Shown here piece by piece: positions 10,527-20,775 of a stretch of DNA of 64,000 nucleotides. Position 1 is the stretch's first letter, and each line of letters begins with the position of its first letter. Position numbers and translations under genes: made by a program. Origin of the DNA: a bacterium HR28 (GTDB lineage: Bacteria; Chloroflexota; Chloroflexia; Thermomicrobiales; Thermomicrobiaceae); NCBI GenBank assembly GCA_002898255.1, contig BEIE01000002.1, positions 1 to 64,000 of the forward strand, given 5' to 3'. Below the pieces are notes generated by a model, which made no database searches, was not told the DNA's origin, and was given only the letters and a program-made list of their open reading frames with translations.

Positions 10527-10861
10527 TAGGAGGATACGGGCAAAGCCAAGAGTCACTACCCACTGATACTCGTCCCTGGATCGCTTGGCAATTCACGCTA
10601 TCCGCGGGTTACCGGCTTAAGTTGAACAGTCTCTACATTGCCGGATTCCGCCAATCCTGTGGAACTGGTGTTGCACCCCGCCGTACTGTTACGTTACTCA
10701 TACCTTCTTCGGCCTCTAGTAGCCCTACCCGTGACCCTTCTCGGTGCACTCGTTCTAGTAGTACAAGTTTCACTGCACCTCATGCGAAGACGGTTCTTGA
10801 CTGAGTAGGAATAGTGTGCTACCAATGTCATAGCGGCCCTCGAGAAGGAAGGGGTGGGTGG

Positions 10862-13633
10862 ATGCGCCCTTTGAAGCGCCTCTTTCTTGTAGGAGTTCTC
10901 GTCATCACGATGCTAAATAGTCATGTGTTCGTGGGTGAAGTTGAGTATGGCGTGCGTCCTGCAAGAGCTGAGGAGTCTTGCATATATTTCCCTGAGACCA
11001 GACACTATCTCTGCCACGGCTTCCTTTCCTACTGGAGAGCGTTTGGCGGCTTACCCATCTTCGGTTACCCGCTTACTGATGAGTTTGTGGATCCGGCGAC
11101 AGGGCGGGTGACCCAGTGGTTCGAGCGGGCTCGTTTCGAGTGGCATCCAGGAACGTGGCCAGAGCGTTACGATGTGCTTCTCGGACTCCTCGGATCCGAA
11201 CTATCCCGTGGACGCGAAACGGAAGAGCCGTTTCTGCCTGCGCAACCAGTTTCAGGGTGCGCTTACTTCTCGGAGACAGGGCACAACTTATGCGGTCGTT
11301 TCCGCTTCTATTGGGAGAGATTTGGAGGACTACCAATTTTCGGATACCCTATTAGCGAGGAGTTTGTTGAGATCAATCCTGATACCCGTCAACCCGTTCT
11401 CGTACAGTACTTTGAGCGACAGCGGTTTGAATACCACCCTGGGAGCTGGCCAGAGCGACTGGACATTCTCTTGGGTCGCCTCGGTGCCCAGGTTCTGGAA
11501 GAGCCTCGACCACGACAACCTGCTCCAAGTCCAGCACCGCCACCACCTACTCCGACACCCAGTCCGCAACCGCCACCAACGCTGACACCTGGGCCTACAC
11601 CGACACCGGTCCCATCGCCGACCCCACCGCCTTTTATGGGTCGTGGGTGGCAGGTTCAATTCGTCCTCCCCGGAGGTTGGAGGGCCCTGGAAGGATATGC
11701 ACGCTACGGTCAGGTCGATGTGGTTGTCGCGGTTGGTCGGGATGGTGTTGCTGTAGCTGATATCCAGGTCCTGTTCCAGGTAAGTAGCGGACCTAACCAG
11801 ACCCCAAGCTGGGTTGGGCGCGACCGTACCCGCTGGGGTACCGGCTACGCCTATTGGACCTACTCAGGAACTCGGGCCGGACGAGATATCGTCGAGGCGT
11901 GCGCAGATGTTAATCGCAATGGTAACTGCGACGCTGGCGAGGCACGTGCAAGTCGATCGGTCTGGGTGGGGGTAGAATTAACGGTCACTTTCTCGACCGG
12001 CAGCGCGACACAAGTCCGGACTGAGCCACTTGACGTTCTTGCACGGCTTACCCTCGGCGGTCAGCCCTGGGCAAATCGCCGAGTAGTTTTCCACCCGCTG
12101 CGCGGTAGTCCATGGGTACGCATGACAGACGCAGCCGGTCAAGCGAGCGTTACTGTCACTCAGGAGAATGGTGATTTTCTGACCGTGTGTCTTGACGAAA
12201 ACCAGAATGGCCAGTGCGACGGTGACGATGTCTTTCGACAAGGTTGGTACATCAGCTGGACAGAGCCGCGATCCTACAGCTTTGGCGTATACCCGCTGCG
12301 GGCTGCACTACCCCTAGGTGGGAACACCACGATCACTGCGTGGTTGCGGCAAGGCACGACTGGCGCTGCCGGTGTACCGGTTCTCTGGCGTGTCTTCTCT
12401 GGACCTGGCGCCTTCGCTGGTTGGCAGCCCGCCGGAACGACGAACGGCCCGGGGCAGGTAAACTGGACGTTCCGCGCCCACGCCAGCGAGAGCGGCATCG
12501 CTCGCCTGGAGGCATGTGCTGACCTCAACCGTAGCGAAGGCTGCGACGCCGCCGAGCCCCAAGCCACGACCGATATCTGGGTTGGGTACGAGGATGCGCT
12601 TGAGTCATCGACCGAGGCCCAGGTCTTTGGGGAATCAGTTCAGGTTCGCTACCGGGCAACACTTGGTGGGAGAGCGGTACCAGATTTGCCAGTACTCTTC
12701 GAGGTGCGGCCACCACAAGGGATTAGCGTTAATCCGGTGTCAGCGACTGACGAGACTGATAGTGACGGTGTTGCAGAAATCTCCCTGACTGCTCAGAACA
12801 CGATGACTGACCCGTCATATCGCTGGGTTGAAGTCGTCGCGTGTGCTGACCTGAACCGGAGCGGGCGCTGTGACGGGGGAATCGAGGTTCCGGCAGAACC
12901 GCAGCGAAGCCTCTTTATCGGGTGGGGGTTCTCCTCGGAAGTGCGGCTCTCCCCATGGCCTGGCCCCGCTTTTGCGTACCTCCGCGCCGGGCAAGACGAA
13001 CGGCAGTTTACGGTGACGGTCGAACTCGTCGATCCCCGCAACAATGTGTGGGGAGGTGTGGCTGGGCAGCAGGTGGTTGCCGCAGCGACCGGTGCTAACG
13101 CTTGGTCCGGGGTCAGCGTGAGTACTCAGGACGGTACCGCGACCTTCTCCTACCGGGGCAGTGAAGCCGGTGAGGATCGGCTCGTCATTTGCCTAGACAG
13201 CAACGAGAACGGGATGTGCGAGGCGACAGAACAGACCATCGCTTATTGGAGGACGGTATGGGTCAGTAGCGTCACGGTCTCGTATGAAGGTGCCGCCGTC
13301 GATGAAGTCAGTGACCCAAACTGGACCGCGGGTGACACCGCGGTCGACCTCCAGCTCGTGCTGCAGGTTTCTCCCCATGGTATCTCAGCACCGCTCATCG
13401 TTGAGCTAACTCCAGCAGCGGACAACGGGGCGACGGTGGGCTTTGATCCTACTGGAGCCGTGCGGAGTACCCGCGAGTGGACCTCATCTAGTGGAGTATC
13501 CCTCTCAGTATACGTGGTCACGGGAGCCCCTGGTCGACGCTTCATCGTCAAGGTCTGGCTGGATCGCTTCGAGGATGGACTTGCAACTGGGGATCCGCTC
13601 GTCAGCGAGGTCGAGATCACGCTGACAGAATAG
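10862..13633 (+). CDS. Large secreted surface protein with LGFP-like repeats and Ig-like domains
   Basis: 923 residues. A signal peptide (KRLFLVGVLVITMLN, cleavage near PARAEE) is followed by two 65-residue repeats with the pattern YFPETxHxLCxxFxxYWxxFGGLPIFGYP and a following WFERxRFEWHPG segment, a type common in Chloroflexota exported proteins. A Pro/Thr-rich linker at about residues 220-260 leads to six or so beta-sandwich, Big-like domains. Five of these end in a Cys-x-Asp-x-Asn-x-x-Gly-x-Cys-Asp-like motif that looks like a calcium loop closed by two cysteines. ATG 10862 follows GAAGGAAGGGG. Likely extracellular or cell-wall associated; ligand unknown. Confidence 0.85.
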   Translation: MRPLKRLFLVGVLVITMLNSHVFVGEVEYGVRPARAEESCIYFPETRHYLCHGFLSYWRAFGGLPIFGYPLTDEFVDPATGRVTQWFERARFEWHPGTWPERYDVLLGLLGSELSRGRETEEPFLPAQPVSGCAYFSETGHNLCGRFRFYWERFGGLPIFGYPISEEFVEINPDTRQPVLVQYFERQRFEYHPGSWPERLDILLGRLGAQVLEEPRPRQPAPSPAPPPPTPTPSPQPPPTLTPGPTPTPVPSPTPPPFMGRGWQVQFVLPGGWRALEGYARYGQVDVVVAVGRDGVAVADIQVLFQVSSGPNQTPSWVGRDRTRWGTGYAYWTYSGTRAGRDIVEACADVNRNGNCDAGEARASRSVWVGVELTVTFSTGSATQVRTEPLDVLARLTLGGQPWANRRVVFHPLRGSPWVRMTDAAGQASVTVTQENGDFLTVCLDENQNGQCDGDDVFRQGWYISWTEPRSYSFGVYPLRAALPLGGNTTITAWLRQGTTGAAGVPVLWRVFSGPGAFAGWQPAGTTNGPGQVNWTFRAHASESGIARLEACADLNRSEGCDAAEPQATTDIWVGYEDALESSTEAQVFGESVQVRYRATLGGRAVPDLPVLFEVRPPQGISVNPVSATDETDSDGVAEISLTAQNTMTDPSYRWVEVVACADLNRSGRCDGGIEVPAEPQRSLFIGWGFSSEVRLSPWPGPAFAYLRAGQDERQFTVTVELVDPRNNVWGGVAGQQVVAAATGANAWSGVSVSTQDGTATFSYRGSEAGEDRLVICLDSNENGMCEATEQTIAYWRTVWVSSVTVSYEGAAVDEVSDPNWTAGDTAVDLQLVLQVSPHGISAPLIVELTPAADNGATVGFDPTGAVRSTREWTSSSGVSLSVYVVTGAPGRRFIVKVWLDRFEDGLATGDPLVSEVEITLTE

Positions 13634-13738
13634 GAGCCGTTGGTGACACTCTAGCGTATTTTTTGGATCTCGAACCAAAGAACACACCGGCCAAAGTAGC
13701 TGAGTGGTGCTGCGAGTAACAGGGGCAGGTGGTCGCTA

Positions 13739-13764
13739 AGCCGATTGCCCGTTCGCAATCGGCT
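13739..13764. terminator. Hairpin downstream of the surface-protein gene
   Basis: Perfect 10-bp stem AGCCGATTGC / GCAATCGGCT with a 6-base loop, 105 bases after the stop codon. No T run follows, so termination is possible but not certain. Confidence 0.5.
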
Positions 13765-14536
13765 AACCATGCTGTGTTCACCCTCGTCGCTGACGAATTT
13801 CCGGACGACGCGTTGCGCCAGCAGTCGGTCATATGTGGCCGTCGTTGCTCACAGGAGCGGTTAGGATTCAGTGTTGCGGTTCGGCCGCGACCTCCTGACC
13901 GGGTCTAATTGTTTGCTCACCCTTGCCCGGGATCGGCTCCAGCATTGGAATGCATGCTGGACCTCTCCTCGGGAATACTGCCGGTGATAAAAGAGACTCG
14001 CAGAGCCGCCATGCGGTGTTCCGGCATGCCAGGCGTGGCGGTACTGGTCACAGATGTCCGAACACACTATTGCCGTGGTCACATGTTGGTCACGCGGGCT
14101 AGTAATTGCCGGCATCGGGACGCACAGATAGGTCGGGCAATCTTTACATTGTCGTATACGGGTGCACCGAACAACACATCACATGCCCGGTTACCAGGTG
14201 ACCCGTCCGAGTCTCCGGGGCGTGCGAGCGGAACCGATTTTCCCGACGCCCCTGTCGAGGATCATCCTTGGTGACTTCTGTCGCTCGGAGTCTGCGGTCC
14301 ATCGACTCCGCCGGTGGTTTCTGGTACGAAATGAATGAAAGAATCCTCGCAGGCCCTGCCAACTTGGTGCGTCTGGTCGCGCCGGTCAACGTTCATAACA
14401 CGGCACGCCAAACCCGCTCGGCTTTGTGACGAGCAACAGCGAGGCGAAGCCCCACTTGTTACCGATTTTGTCACACACCTCTGAGATGTTCGTTCGGCAA
14501 AGACAAGCGCTGCCGTTGATGCACGTGTGGTATCCC
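13765..14536. other. Intergenic region, mostly empty
   Basis: About 770 bases with no supported gene. It holds the second copy of the dispersed repeat at 14215-14270. Reading frames on both strands lack start signals and recognisable motifs. Confidence 0.45.
14215..14270 (+). repeat. Dispersed repeat, copy 2
   Basis: Second copy of the element at 10466-10526, five bases shorter and with one substitution. Located in the gap between the surface-protein gene and the copper region. Confidence 0.85.
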
Positions 14537-14752
14537 CTATTCGTGATGCGGGCAGGTTCCCGTAGTGGCCATCGTGCTGACGCACTCTCCAAACAACCGG
14601 CCATGTGTCCGCGGATGATCGGGCGCCATGCTGGCGATGTGCTGCCCGAACGGAGTTCCTGCATGAGGAGACGGTGTCTTGGTAGCTACGACGTTCGGTC
14701 CAACGGCAGCCAGGGCCACGGCAAGCAGTGCAACGATGATTCGTCTACGCAT
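14537..14752 (-). CDS. Small secreted protein with conserved Cys-Pro-His-His tail
   Basis: 71 residues: a signal peptide (RRRIIVALLAVALAAVGPN) and a mature peptide of about 45 residues rich in histidine, ending FGECVSTMATTGTCPHHE. Two cysteines and clustered His/Met residues suggest metal binding, in line with the adjacent copper genes; this is inference. ATG 14752 has GGAGG eight bases upstream, while an in-frame ATG three codons earlier fits less well. It is separated by 70 bases from the start of the neighbouring cupredoxin operon's last gene and may be transcribed with it. Confidence 0.7.
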   Translation of the reverse strand: MRRRIIVALLAVALAAVGPNVVATKTPSPHAGTPFGQHIASMAPDHPRTHGRLFGECVSTMATTGTCPHHE

Positions 14753-14822
14753 TTCTGACACCTCCGTACAGACAGTAACCTAACGCACAGTATCTTATCC
14801 ATCTTCCTAGCCCATATATTCC

Positions 14823-15200
14823 TCACTCCACGATCAACTTACCACGTAACATGCCCATCTGGCATGTGAACTCATACTCACCAGGCTGCTCAGGAAGGAA
14901 TTCGATCGGCACGGTTTCGCCCTGCGGCAGCTTCGCGCTCTTGCCAAAGTCCGCGAGCACTACCATCTCCGAGCAGACTGCGGATTCCTCCCGGCGGAAG
15001 TTGAGCCGCACTGGCTTGCCGTGCTCGACGACAACGACGTCAGGGGTATAGCCGCCTTTTACCAGAATCATCACCTCCTGGTAGCCGCTACTCGTGATCG
15101 GCGCACGGTAGCCACCCCGACGCGGTCCCCAAAAGAACCAAACGATGCCGACAATCAAGCTCAGGCTTACAGCGAGAACCACGAGCTGGTCTGTGCTCAT
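14823..15200 (-). CDS. Membrane-anchored cupredoxin
   Basis: 125 residues. One N-terminal membrane helix (about 5-25) anchors a cupredoxin domain outside the membrane. Candidate copper ligands are the cysteine in ESAVCSEM and the C-x-M-x-M cluster in [11 protein letters not shown]; the histidine of classical blue copper proteins is not at its usual place. Start ATG 15200 shares ATGA with the copA stop, so the two are translationally coupled. It probably buffers or hands over copper on the outer face next to the ATPase. Confidence 0.88.
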   Translation of the reverse strand: MSTDQLVVLAVSLSLIVGIVWFFWGPRRGGYRAPITSSGYQEVMILVKGGYTPDVVVVEHGKPVRLNFRREESAVCSEMVVLADFGKSAKLPQGETVPIEFLPEQPGEYEFTCQMGMLRGKLIVE

Positions 15201-17866
15201 ACCGGTAGCTCCTTCGGCTTCCAGCGCTTCAGCCGGTTCGCATTCGTAACGACAGTGACCGAGCTAAGGCTCATGGCCAGCGCGGCCAGGATCGGGCTGA
15301 GCAGGATCCCAAAGAAGGGGTATAGGACGCCCAGCGCCACCGGAATGCCAAGCGCGTTGTAAATGAAGGCTCCGAAGAGATTCTGGTAGACGTTGCGCAG
15401 CGTGACACGAGAAATCTCGATCGCTAGCACCACCCCGCGTAGACTCCCGCTGATCAAGGTGACGTCTGAAGCCTCGATAGCCACATCCGTGCCCGAACCA
15501 ATGGCGAAGCCAACATCAGCCTGGGCCAGCGCTGGCGCGTCGTTAATCCCGTCGCCTACCATGCCAACCTTCTTGCCCTCCAGTTGAAGCTTCCGGACCT
15601 CTCGTGCCTTGTCCTGGGGCAGTACTTCGGCCAGTACCCGATCAACTCCAACCTGACGAGCGATAGCTGCGGCGGTGCGACGGTTATCGCCTGTCAGCAT
15701 CGCAACCTCGAGGCCCATCTGCTTTAGGCGCGTAATAGCGGCAACCGAGTCCTCCTTGATAGTGTCAGCCACAGCGACGAGGCCGGCAGCTACACCATCG
15801 ATGGCGACAAACATCGGCGTCTTGCCCTCGTCGGCCAGGCGAATCGCTTCTAGCTCCAATCGGCCAAGTGTCACGCCGCGCTCAGTCAGGAGCTTCGCAT
15901 TGCCCAGCAGCACATGGTGGCCTTCGACCTGGGCCTCCACTCCATGGCCGGGAATGGCGCTGAAACGTGCAACGTCCGGCAACGTCAGTCCACGCGCCCG
16001 AGCTCCTTCGACAATGGCTGCTGCCAGGGGATGCTCGGAACTTCTCTCAACTGCTGCCGCCAGCCGAAGCACCGCGTCCTCCTCGAAGCCACGATCAGCT
16101 AGCACGTCGGTGAGCTCCGGCTTGCCTCGGGTGATCGTGCCAGTCTTGTCAAGGATGATGGCCTGAAGCTTTGCAGCGGCCTGTAGGGCGTTGCCCGAGC
16201 GAATGAGAATCCCGTTCTGAGCTGCTAGGCCAATCCCTGTGGTCAAGCTCATTGGCGTGGCCATGCCCAGTGCGCACGGGCAGGCAATAATGAGGGTGGT
16301 CACCCCGACAATTAGTGCGTAGACCAGCCGTGGTTCGGGACCGAAAAGGTACCAGATGTCAAAGCCAAGGATAGCTAGGATCATGACCGCCGGAGTGAAA
16401 TAGCCGGAGACCACATCGACAACGCGCTGGATCGGCACCTTTGATGCCTGGGCGTCCTGCACCAGGCGGATGATATTTGCTAGAGCTGTGTCCTTGCCGA
16501 CCCTAGTGGCGCGAAAGCGGAAGCTACCCGTCTGGTTGATGGTCGCGCCGATCACCTCGTCGCCAGGATGCTTTTCGACCGGGATCGACTCACCGGTGAT
16601 CATGCTCTCGTCGACCGAGGAGCTACCTTCCAGTACCACGCCGTCCACCGGGATTTTTTCTCCAGGCCGCACCACGACGATGTCACCGACCAGCACCTCC
16701 TCGACGGGGATTTCCAGTTCCTGCCCGTTGCGTACCAAGCGGGCCGTCTTGGCTTGCAGGCCGATCAGCTTCTTGATCGCCTCTGAGGTTCTTCCCCGAG
16801 CCTTTACTTCGAGCGCCAGGCCGAGGACGACCAAGGCAGTGACGACGACGGTGACGTCGTAGTAAACGTCAGCGAACTCCATGGCTGGCACTACCCGAGG
16901 GAAGAGCAGCACGATAGTCGAGTAGAGCCAGGCGACGCCGGTCCCGGTGGCTATGAGCGTATGCATGGTTGCCTGACGGCGCTTGAGGCCTTCCCACATT
17001 CCGACAAAGAACTGACTGCCGCTGTAGGCGAGCACCGCCAGGCTGGCGAGCCCCAGAATGCCCCAGAGTATGGTGAGCTGGAGGCTTCCACGGGGAAAGA
17101 GATCGCGCAGCCCTGGGATCAGGTAGGGGTACGAGAGGACCATGGTCGGCGCCCCTATTGCGGCACCAAACCACCACTTGCGCATCAGGCGCCGGTACTC
17201 GCGCTCTTGCTCGGCTGCTTCCTTGTCCAGAGCTGACTCGCTGGAAACGATAGAGGGTCTCGCACGGTAAGGGCCAGCAGCCTCAACAGCTTGGAGAAGG
17301 GCACTCAGCTCTACCGCGCCCGGCAAGTACTCGACCCGGGCAGTCTGAGTAGCCGGGTTCAGGGCAGCCTCGAGCACGCCCGGCGTTGCTTTCAGTTGCT
17401 TCTCGATCATGTCAACGCAGGCGGCACAATAGATGCCCTCGATGGCTAATTCGATCGTGGCGACACCAACTGTGTAGCCTGCAGCGCGAGCCTGGGCCAC
17501 AATAGCGCCCACATCAGTCTGTTCCGGCTCATACTCCACTCGGACGAGCCGAGTCTTCGGATTGGCCACAGCATTGCGTACCCCCGGTAGAGCACGGAGA
17601 CGTGCCGCAAGGAACTCGGCTCCGCGGTGTGCGTCCAGATCAACGAGTGGCAGCTCGATCCAGCGGAGCCCCGCGCCCTCCGTGACCCCAGTTGTCGCCG
17701 ACCGCACGTGCTGGTGGTCAAACAGCTCGGCGCAACGCGTGGAGCAGAAGTAAAACGTTGTATCAGCCAGGACACGCGTGGCAGCGGCAGTCAAGGGATC
17801 GATGTCCATCCCGCAAGTCGGGTCGCGCACCGTTGTTGGCTGCGCATGCGTAGGAGTTTGCGTCAT
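15197..17866 (-). CDS. copA: Copper-exporting P1B-type ATPase with N-terminal YHS domain
   Basis: 889 residues. Order: YHS/TRASH-like metal domain (DPTCGMDI, then [12 protein letters not shown]), a degenerate HMA domain without cysteines, a functional HMA domain ([15 protein letters not shown]), eight membrane segments, CPC in TM6 ([13 protein letters not shown]), phosphorylation motif DKTGTIT, ATP-domain [16 protein letters not shown], and the TM7 YN and TM8 MSLSS ligands typical of Cu(I) pumps. The start at 17866 has GGAGG six bases upstream. An 11-bp phased CTGA array lies about 60 bases upstream. Exports Cu(I) from the cytoplasm. Confidence 0.95.
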   Translation of the reverse strand: MTQTPTHAQPTTVRDPTCGMDIDPLTAAATRVLADTTFYFCSTRCAELFDHQHVRSATTGVTEGAGLRWIELPLVDLDAHRGAEFLAARLRALPGVRNAVANPKTRLVRVEYEPEQTDVGAIVAQARAAGYTVGVATIELAIEGIYCAACVDMIEKQLKATPGVLEAALNPATQTARVEYLPGAVELSALLQAVEAAGPYRARPSIVSSESALDKEAAEQEREYRRLMRKWWFGAAIGAPTMVLSYPYLIPGLRDLFPRGSLQLTILWGILGLASLAVLAYSGSQFFVGMWEGLKRRQATMHTLIATGTGVAWLYSTIVLLFPRVVPAMEFADVYYDVTVVVTALVVLGLALEVKARGRTSEAIKKLIGLQAKTARLVRNGQELEIPVEEVLVGDIVVVRPGEKIPVDGVVLEGSSSVDESMITGESIPVEKHPGDEVIGATINQTGSFRFRATRVGKDTALANIIRLVQDAQASKVPIQRVVDVVSGYFTPAVMILAILGFDIWYLFGPEPRLVYALIVGVTTLIIACPCALGMATPMSLTTGIGLAAQNGILIRSGNALQAAAKLQAIILDKTGTITRGKPELTDVLADRGFEEDAVLRLAAAVERSSEHPLAAAIVEGARARGLTLPDVARFSAIPGHGVEAQVEGHHVLLGNAKLLTERGVTLGRLELEAIRLADEGKTPMFVAIDGVAAGLVAVADTIKEDSVAAITRLKQMGLEVAMLTGDNRRTAAAIARQVGVDRVLAEVLPQDKAREVRKLQLEGKKVGMVGDGINDAPALAQADVGFAIGSGTDVAIEASDVTLISGSLRGVVLAIEISRVTLRNVYQNLFGAFIYNALGIPVALGVLYPFFGILLSPILAALAMSLSSVTVVTNANRLKRWKPKELPV

Positions 17867-17926
17867 TGAAACCTCCAAGAAGAGCACCGAACCCTGCATC
17901 CGCTATCGGAAGTCTCACCAACGAAC

Positions 17927-17964
17927 CTGAGACCACCCTGAAGCCTGCCTGAGGAAAAGCTGAA
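17927..17964 (-). promoter_or_regulatory. CTGA array 1, upstream of copA
   Basis: Four CTGA(A/G) units start at 17927, 17938, 17949 and 17960, exactly 11 bp apart (read as YTCAG-N6 in the direction of copA). Phased direct repeats of one helical turn are typical binding sites of OmpR/PhoB-type response regulators; one is encoded at 27207-27881. The distance to the copA start is 60 bases. Confidence 0.75.
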
Positions 17965-18581
17965 GAAGCCCTTTTCGTGGCTTGAGGACATCGGCGACGA
18001 AGCCGGAGTACTCTCTGCCAGCGGACGACGCCGGAGACGAAGCCCTCGTGAATGCCAGCAACACACGTGTCGGACGGTGTGTCAATCGTGCGGTAGAAGC
18101 GGTTAAGCGTTACACCATTGAATGAACTCCAACAGTCTGGGCGATGAAGTGCCATGTGCGGCCTTCACGGTACCTGCGAACGCTGCTGCCCTGTAACCTG
18201 GCCACACTTGGGTTGCCTTCAACAGTCCAGTCGAGAAGGCGGGAGCCGTCAAGTGACAAGAATGGGCATGATCAAGCTGACGCAATCCGCGGCCTGCTCT
18301 ATGCCTGCTGACACGTCCCTGCCTCCAGGCCTGCAGATGCACTGGTCGCTCTCCGGGAGACGCACACGTGTGGCGGGCGTTGCCCGTAGAGGGTCGGTCC
18401 GGTGGGTGTTGGGTGCGGATCAGCGAAGACCAGTACGTTCGCGGCAGAGCTCTCACCCTCCAGCTTGAGCACAGCGAGCACCATTCGGCATCTGGCATGC
18501 TGGGCAGTATCCCCAGGCGCGCCCTGCCCTTCTTTCACTACGCTTTCCCCGACCGACTAGTCAACTGGATGCGCGTCGAGT
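17965..18581. other. Intergenic region, no gene seen
   Basis: About 600 bases between the copA promoter and the end of the FAD oxidoreductase gene. Frames on both strands lack ribosome sites and family motifs. It may contain a degraded gene, but nothing specific can be named. Confidence 0.4.
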
Positions 18582-19703
18582 TCACGGAGAGGGTGTTATA
18601 CCGTGCGTCAGAACCACAGGCTCGGCAAAAGGCTCAGCGACCACACGGGCAGCGAACGATCGGCAGAGTGGAATGCTCGCGAGAGCTGCGATCCACAGGC
18701 CGGGCATGGGGTAAACCAGGCGCGCGAGTAGTTGCATTCGCGCGTGGTGCGGATGCAACACTGCTTGCAGTGCTCTCCTGTAGCTGTCGAGGCTCTCTGC
18801 ATGACCATCGAGCACGGCCAGCGCTGCCTGGGCGGCGAGTCGCCCACTGACCAGAGCTGGCGCGATTCCCTCGCCAAAGAAGGGATCGGCGAGTCCTGCG
18901 CTGTCGCCAAGCAACGCTACCCGCCCGCGGGCCATCACTTGATCCCGCTTCCACAGGGGGATGAGACGTCCACTTGCCTGGTCCGGCCTGCACCTCGAGT
19001 CCTTAAACGTGAGGCCGATCTGGGAGATAAACGTATCCAGCCGGCGACGGAGTGTGGGGCCGACCCGGGACCACCACGTCGCGACCCCCACATTCCAAAG
19101 GTCACCCTTCGGGAATGCCCAGGCATAGCCGCCAGGCACGGTATAGTCGAGCACCGCGCAGTCAACCGGTACCCTCTCTGCAGAGCCTGGACCTTCGATC
19201 TCCACAGCTATGCCAGCGAGCTGCTGCGGTGGGAATCCAAGTGCTCGTCGGAACCGGGTTGATGCCCCGGCCGCAATGAGCGCCAGTGCCGCTTCGTAAC
19301 GGCCGCGAGTTGTCTGCACCACAACGTTCCCGTCACTGACGACAACGGCCGTCGCCGGCTCAGTCTCATGCAACTCCGCCCCGGCTGCAATTGCGTGCTC
19401 GGCTAACCGGCGGTCGAACGCGCTTCGTTGCACCATCCAGATGCTTGTCTCGGGTGCGCGAAGCCGCGCGCGACGGCGGCCACCGACCCAGAGTTCCACG
19501 CGATTGACCCGTGCCAGCACGAGGTCGTCGATCGGTACCTCGAGGTTGCGATATGCGCGTGGTGTCAGTCCGCCCCCACAAGGCTTATCTCGTCCAAGTT
19601 GTTCCTTCTCAAGCAAAAGCGTCCTCACACCGGCCCGGGCCAGGTACCAGGCTGCCTGGCTGCCGGCTGGTCCAGCGCCAATCACGATCACGTCATAGCG
19701 CAT
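18582..19703 (-). CDS. Geranylgeranyl reductase-family FAD oxidoreductase
   Basis: 373 residues. N-terminal FAD-binding motif VIGAGPAGSQAAWYLARAG, then DKPCGGGLTPRA with the family's CGGG loop, and a second FAD segment GRVALLGDSAGLADPFFGEGI. These place it in the GGR/ChlP-like group, which reduces isoprenoid double bonds or related lipids, or in closely related flavin oxidoreductases. ATG 19703 is preferred over a GTG one codon earlier. It lies inside the copper region, with a fourth CTGA array about 215 bases upstream in the proper orientation, so it may belong to the same regulon. The substrate is not known. Confidence 0.82.
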   Translation of the reverse strand: MRYDVIVIGAGPAGSQAAWYLARAGVRTLLLEKEQLGRDKPCGGGLTPRAYRNLEVPIDDLVLARVNRVELWVGGRRRARLRAPETSIWMVQRSAFDRRLAEHAIAAGAELHETEPATAVVVSDGNVVVQTTRGRYEAALALIAAGASTRFRRALGFPPQQLAGIAVEIEGPGSAERVPVDCAVLDYTVPGGYAWAFPKGDLWNVGVATWWSRVGPTLRRRLDTFISQIGLTFKDSRCRPDQASGRLIPLWKRDQVMARGRVALLGDSAGLADPFFGEGIAPALVSGRLAAQAALAVLDGHAESLDSYRRALQAVLHPHHARMQLLARLVYPMPGLWIAALASIPLCRSFAARVVAEPFAEPVVLTHGITPSP

Positions 19704-19918
19704 CACGTGACTGCCACCCCCTCACCCGGTCCGGGATACGCTCAAAGTCTGCTCAAAAGGATCGAGTTTGCCAACCGGTCATAACGAATATGCCTTGATG
19801 CTGCGCGTTTCTTCGCCAGAAAGACAATTCCCGGATAACGCAAGAAATCGCCAAGTTGCTACAGACACCGCATTAACGTGCCAATTTAGGGCACTCAGGC
19901 TTAGACTAACCTGAGACG

Positions 19919-19956
19919 CTGAATCCAGTCTGAAGGATGCCTCAGCGGTGTCTGAA
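19919..19956 (-). promoter_or_regulatory. CTGA array 2, upstream of the FAD oxidoreductase
   Basis: Units start at 19919, 19930, 19941 and 19952. Three are CTGAA and the third is the degenerate CTCAG; the 11-bp phase is exact. A further CTGAG at 19911 is out of phase. The array is over 200 bases from the oxidoreductase start, which would mean a long leader, or a role for the rightward gene at 20776. Confidence 0.6.
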
Positions 19957-20775
19957 AGCGAAGCTCGGAATTTCAACGTTCTGGTCGGTGATCCAGCGGG
20001 AGCCGGTTCTGGTTCCGATGCCAATGCGCGACATGTCGGCTGATCGGCTTCGGGCGTCTTACATGCAATCAAAACGCGTGCGGAGCTCAGCGCGGCTCCA
20101 GAGTACTTGCGTGGCGTCCGGCGCTTGTCGCCCTTGTATTCACGGCCCGAACCAGCTCGTCGTGGGACCCGTAGCAGCGTTCACGTGAGCAGAGTTGCAG
20201 GAACTGGACACGACAAGACGAGAACAACGAGTCGGGCAGATACCGCCTCCCTTAGCCTGAACGGGCTTTAACGCACAGGGGAGCTACCTCCGTTATGGCC
20301 TGCCAAAGGTGGTAAGCACGGTGCTTCCGCCTTGCCTTTCGGTTTCAGCATGTCCTCGGTCACCGGCCAAATTACCTCTGTGGCCTGCGTGGCGGAGCCC
20401 ACAGGTGTTTCGCCCATCGTCAGGTAGCCCTGTGACGGGACCGCACAAGTCTTCTCCGCTCGTCCATTGCCCCAGACGGTGGAGATGGTCAGGCTCCTGG
20501 GCTGTGACCGCTTGAACGCGACGTTCGATTTTGCCGACCTGCTTGTCTAGGCTACTCGTGACTGGTCATTCTTCTGACGCTGTCAGCTCAGTAGGATAGA
20601 ACCGGGGCTGAGATGAGGCTGCAGGTTTGCTCAGAGCCCACTTCCGGCCTTTCGGCGCAGGATCGATAATCTGCAGCCATCTCTTTGGCTTGCTTCCGGG
20701 AAGTTCTCGGTCGGACTAGGTGCGCTCGGTGCGAAGATCCACGGAGACACAGGCATCCAGCACTCAGGAGGCTCA
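19957..20775. other. Intergenic region, no gene seen
   Basis: About 820 bases before the UbiB-like kinase gene. No frame is supported by start signals or motifs. It should hold the promoter of the rightward gene; none is obvious by eye. Confidence 0.4.

Larger units (their letters stand above)
10318..10861. other. Intergenic region with palindrome and dispersed repeat
   Basis: About 540 bases between the transporter ATPase and the surface-protein gene. It contains the perfect inverted repeat at 10434-10463 and a repeat copy at 10466-10526, listed separately. Downstream of these the base composition is noticeably less GC-rich, which would suit a promoter region for the surface protein. No coding frame is supported. 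Confidence 0.5.
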
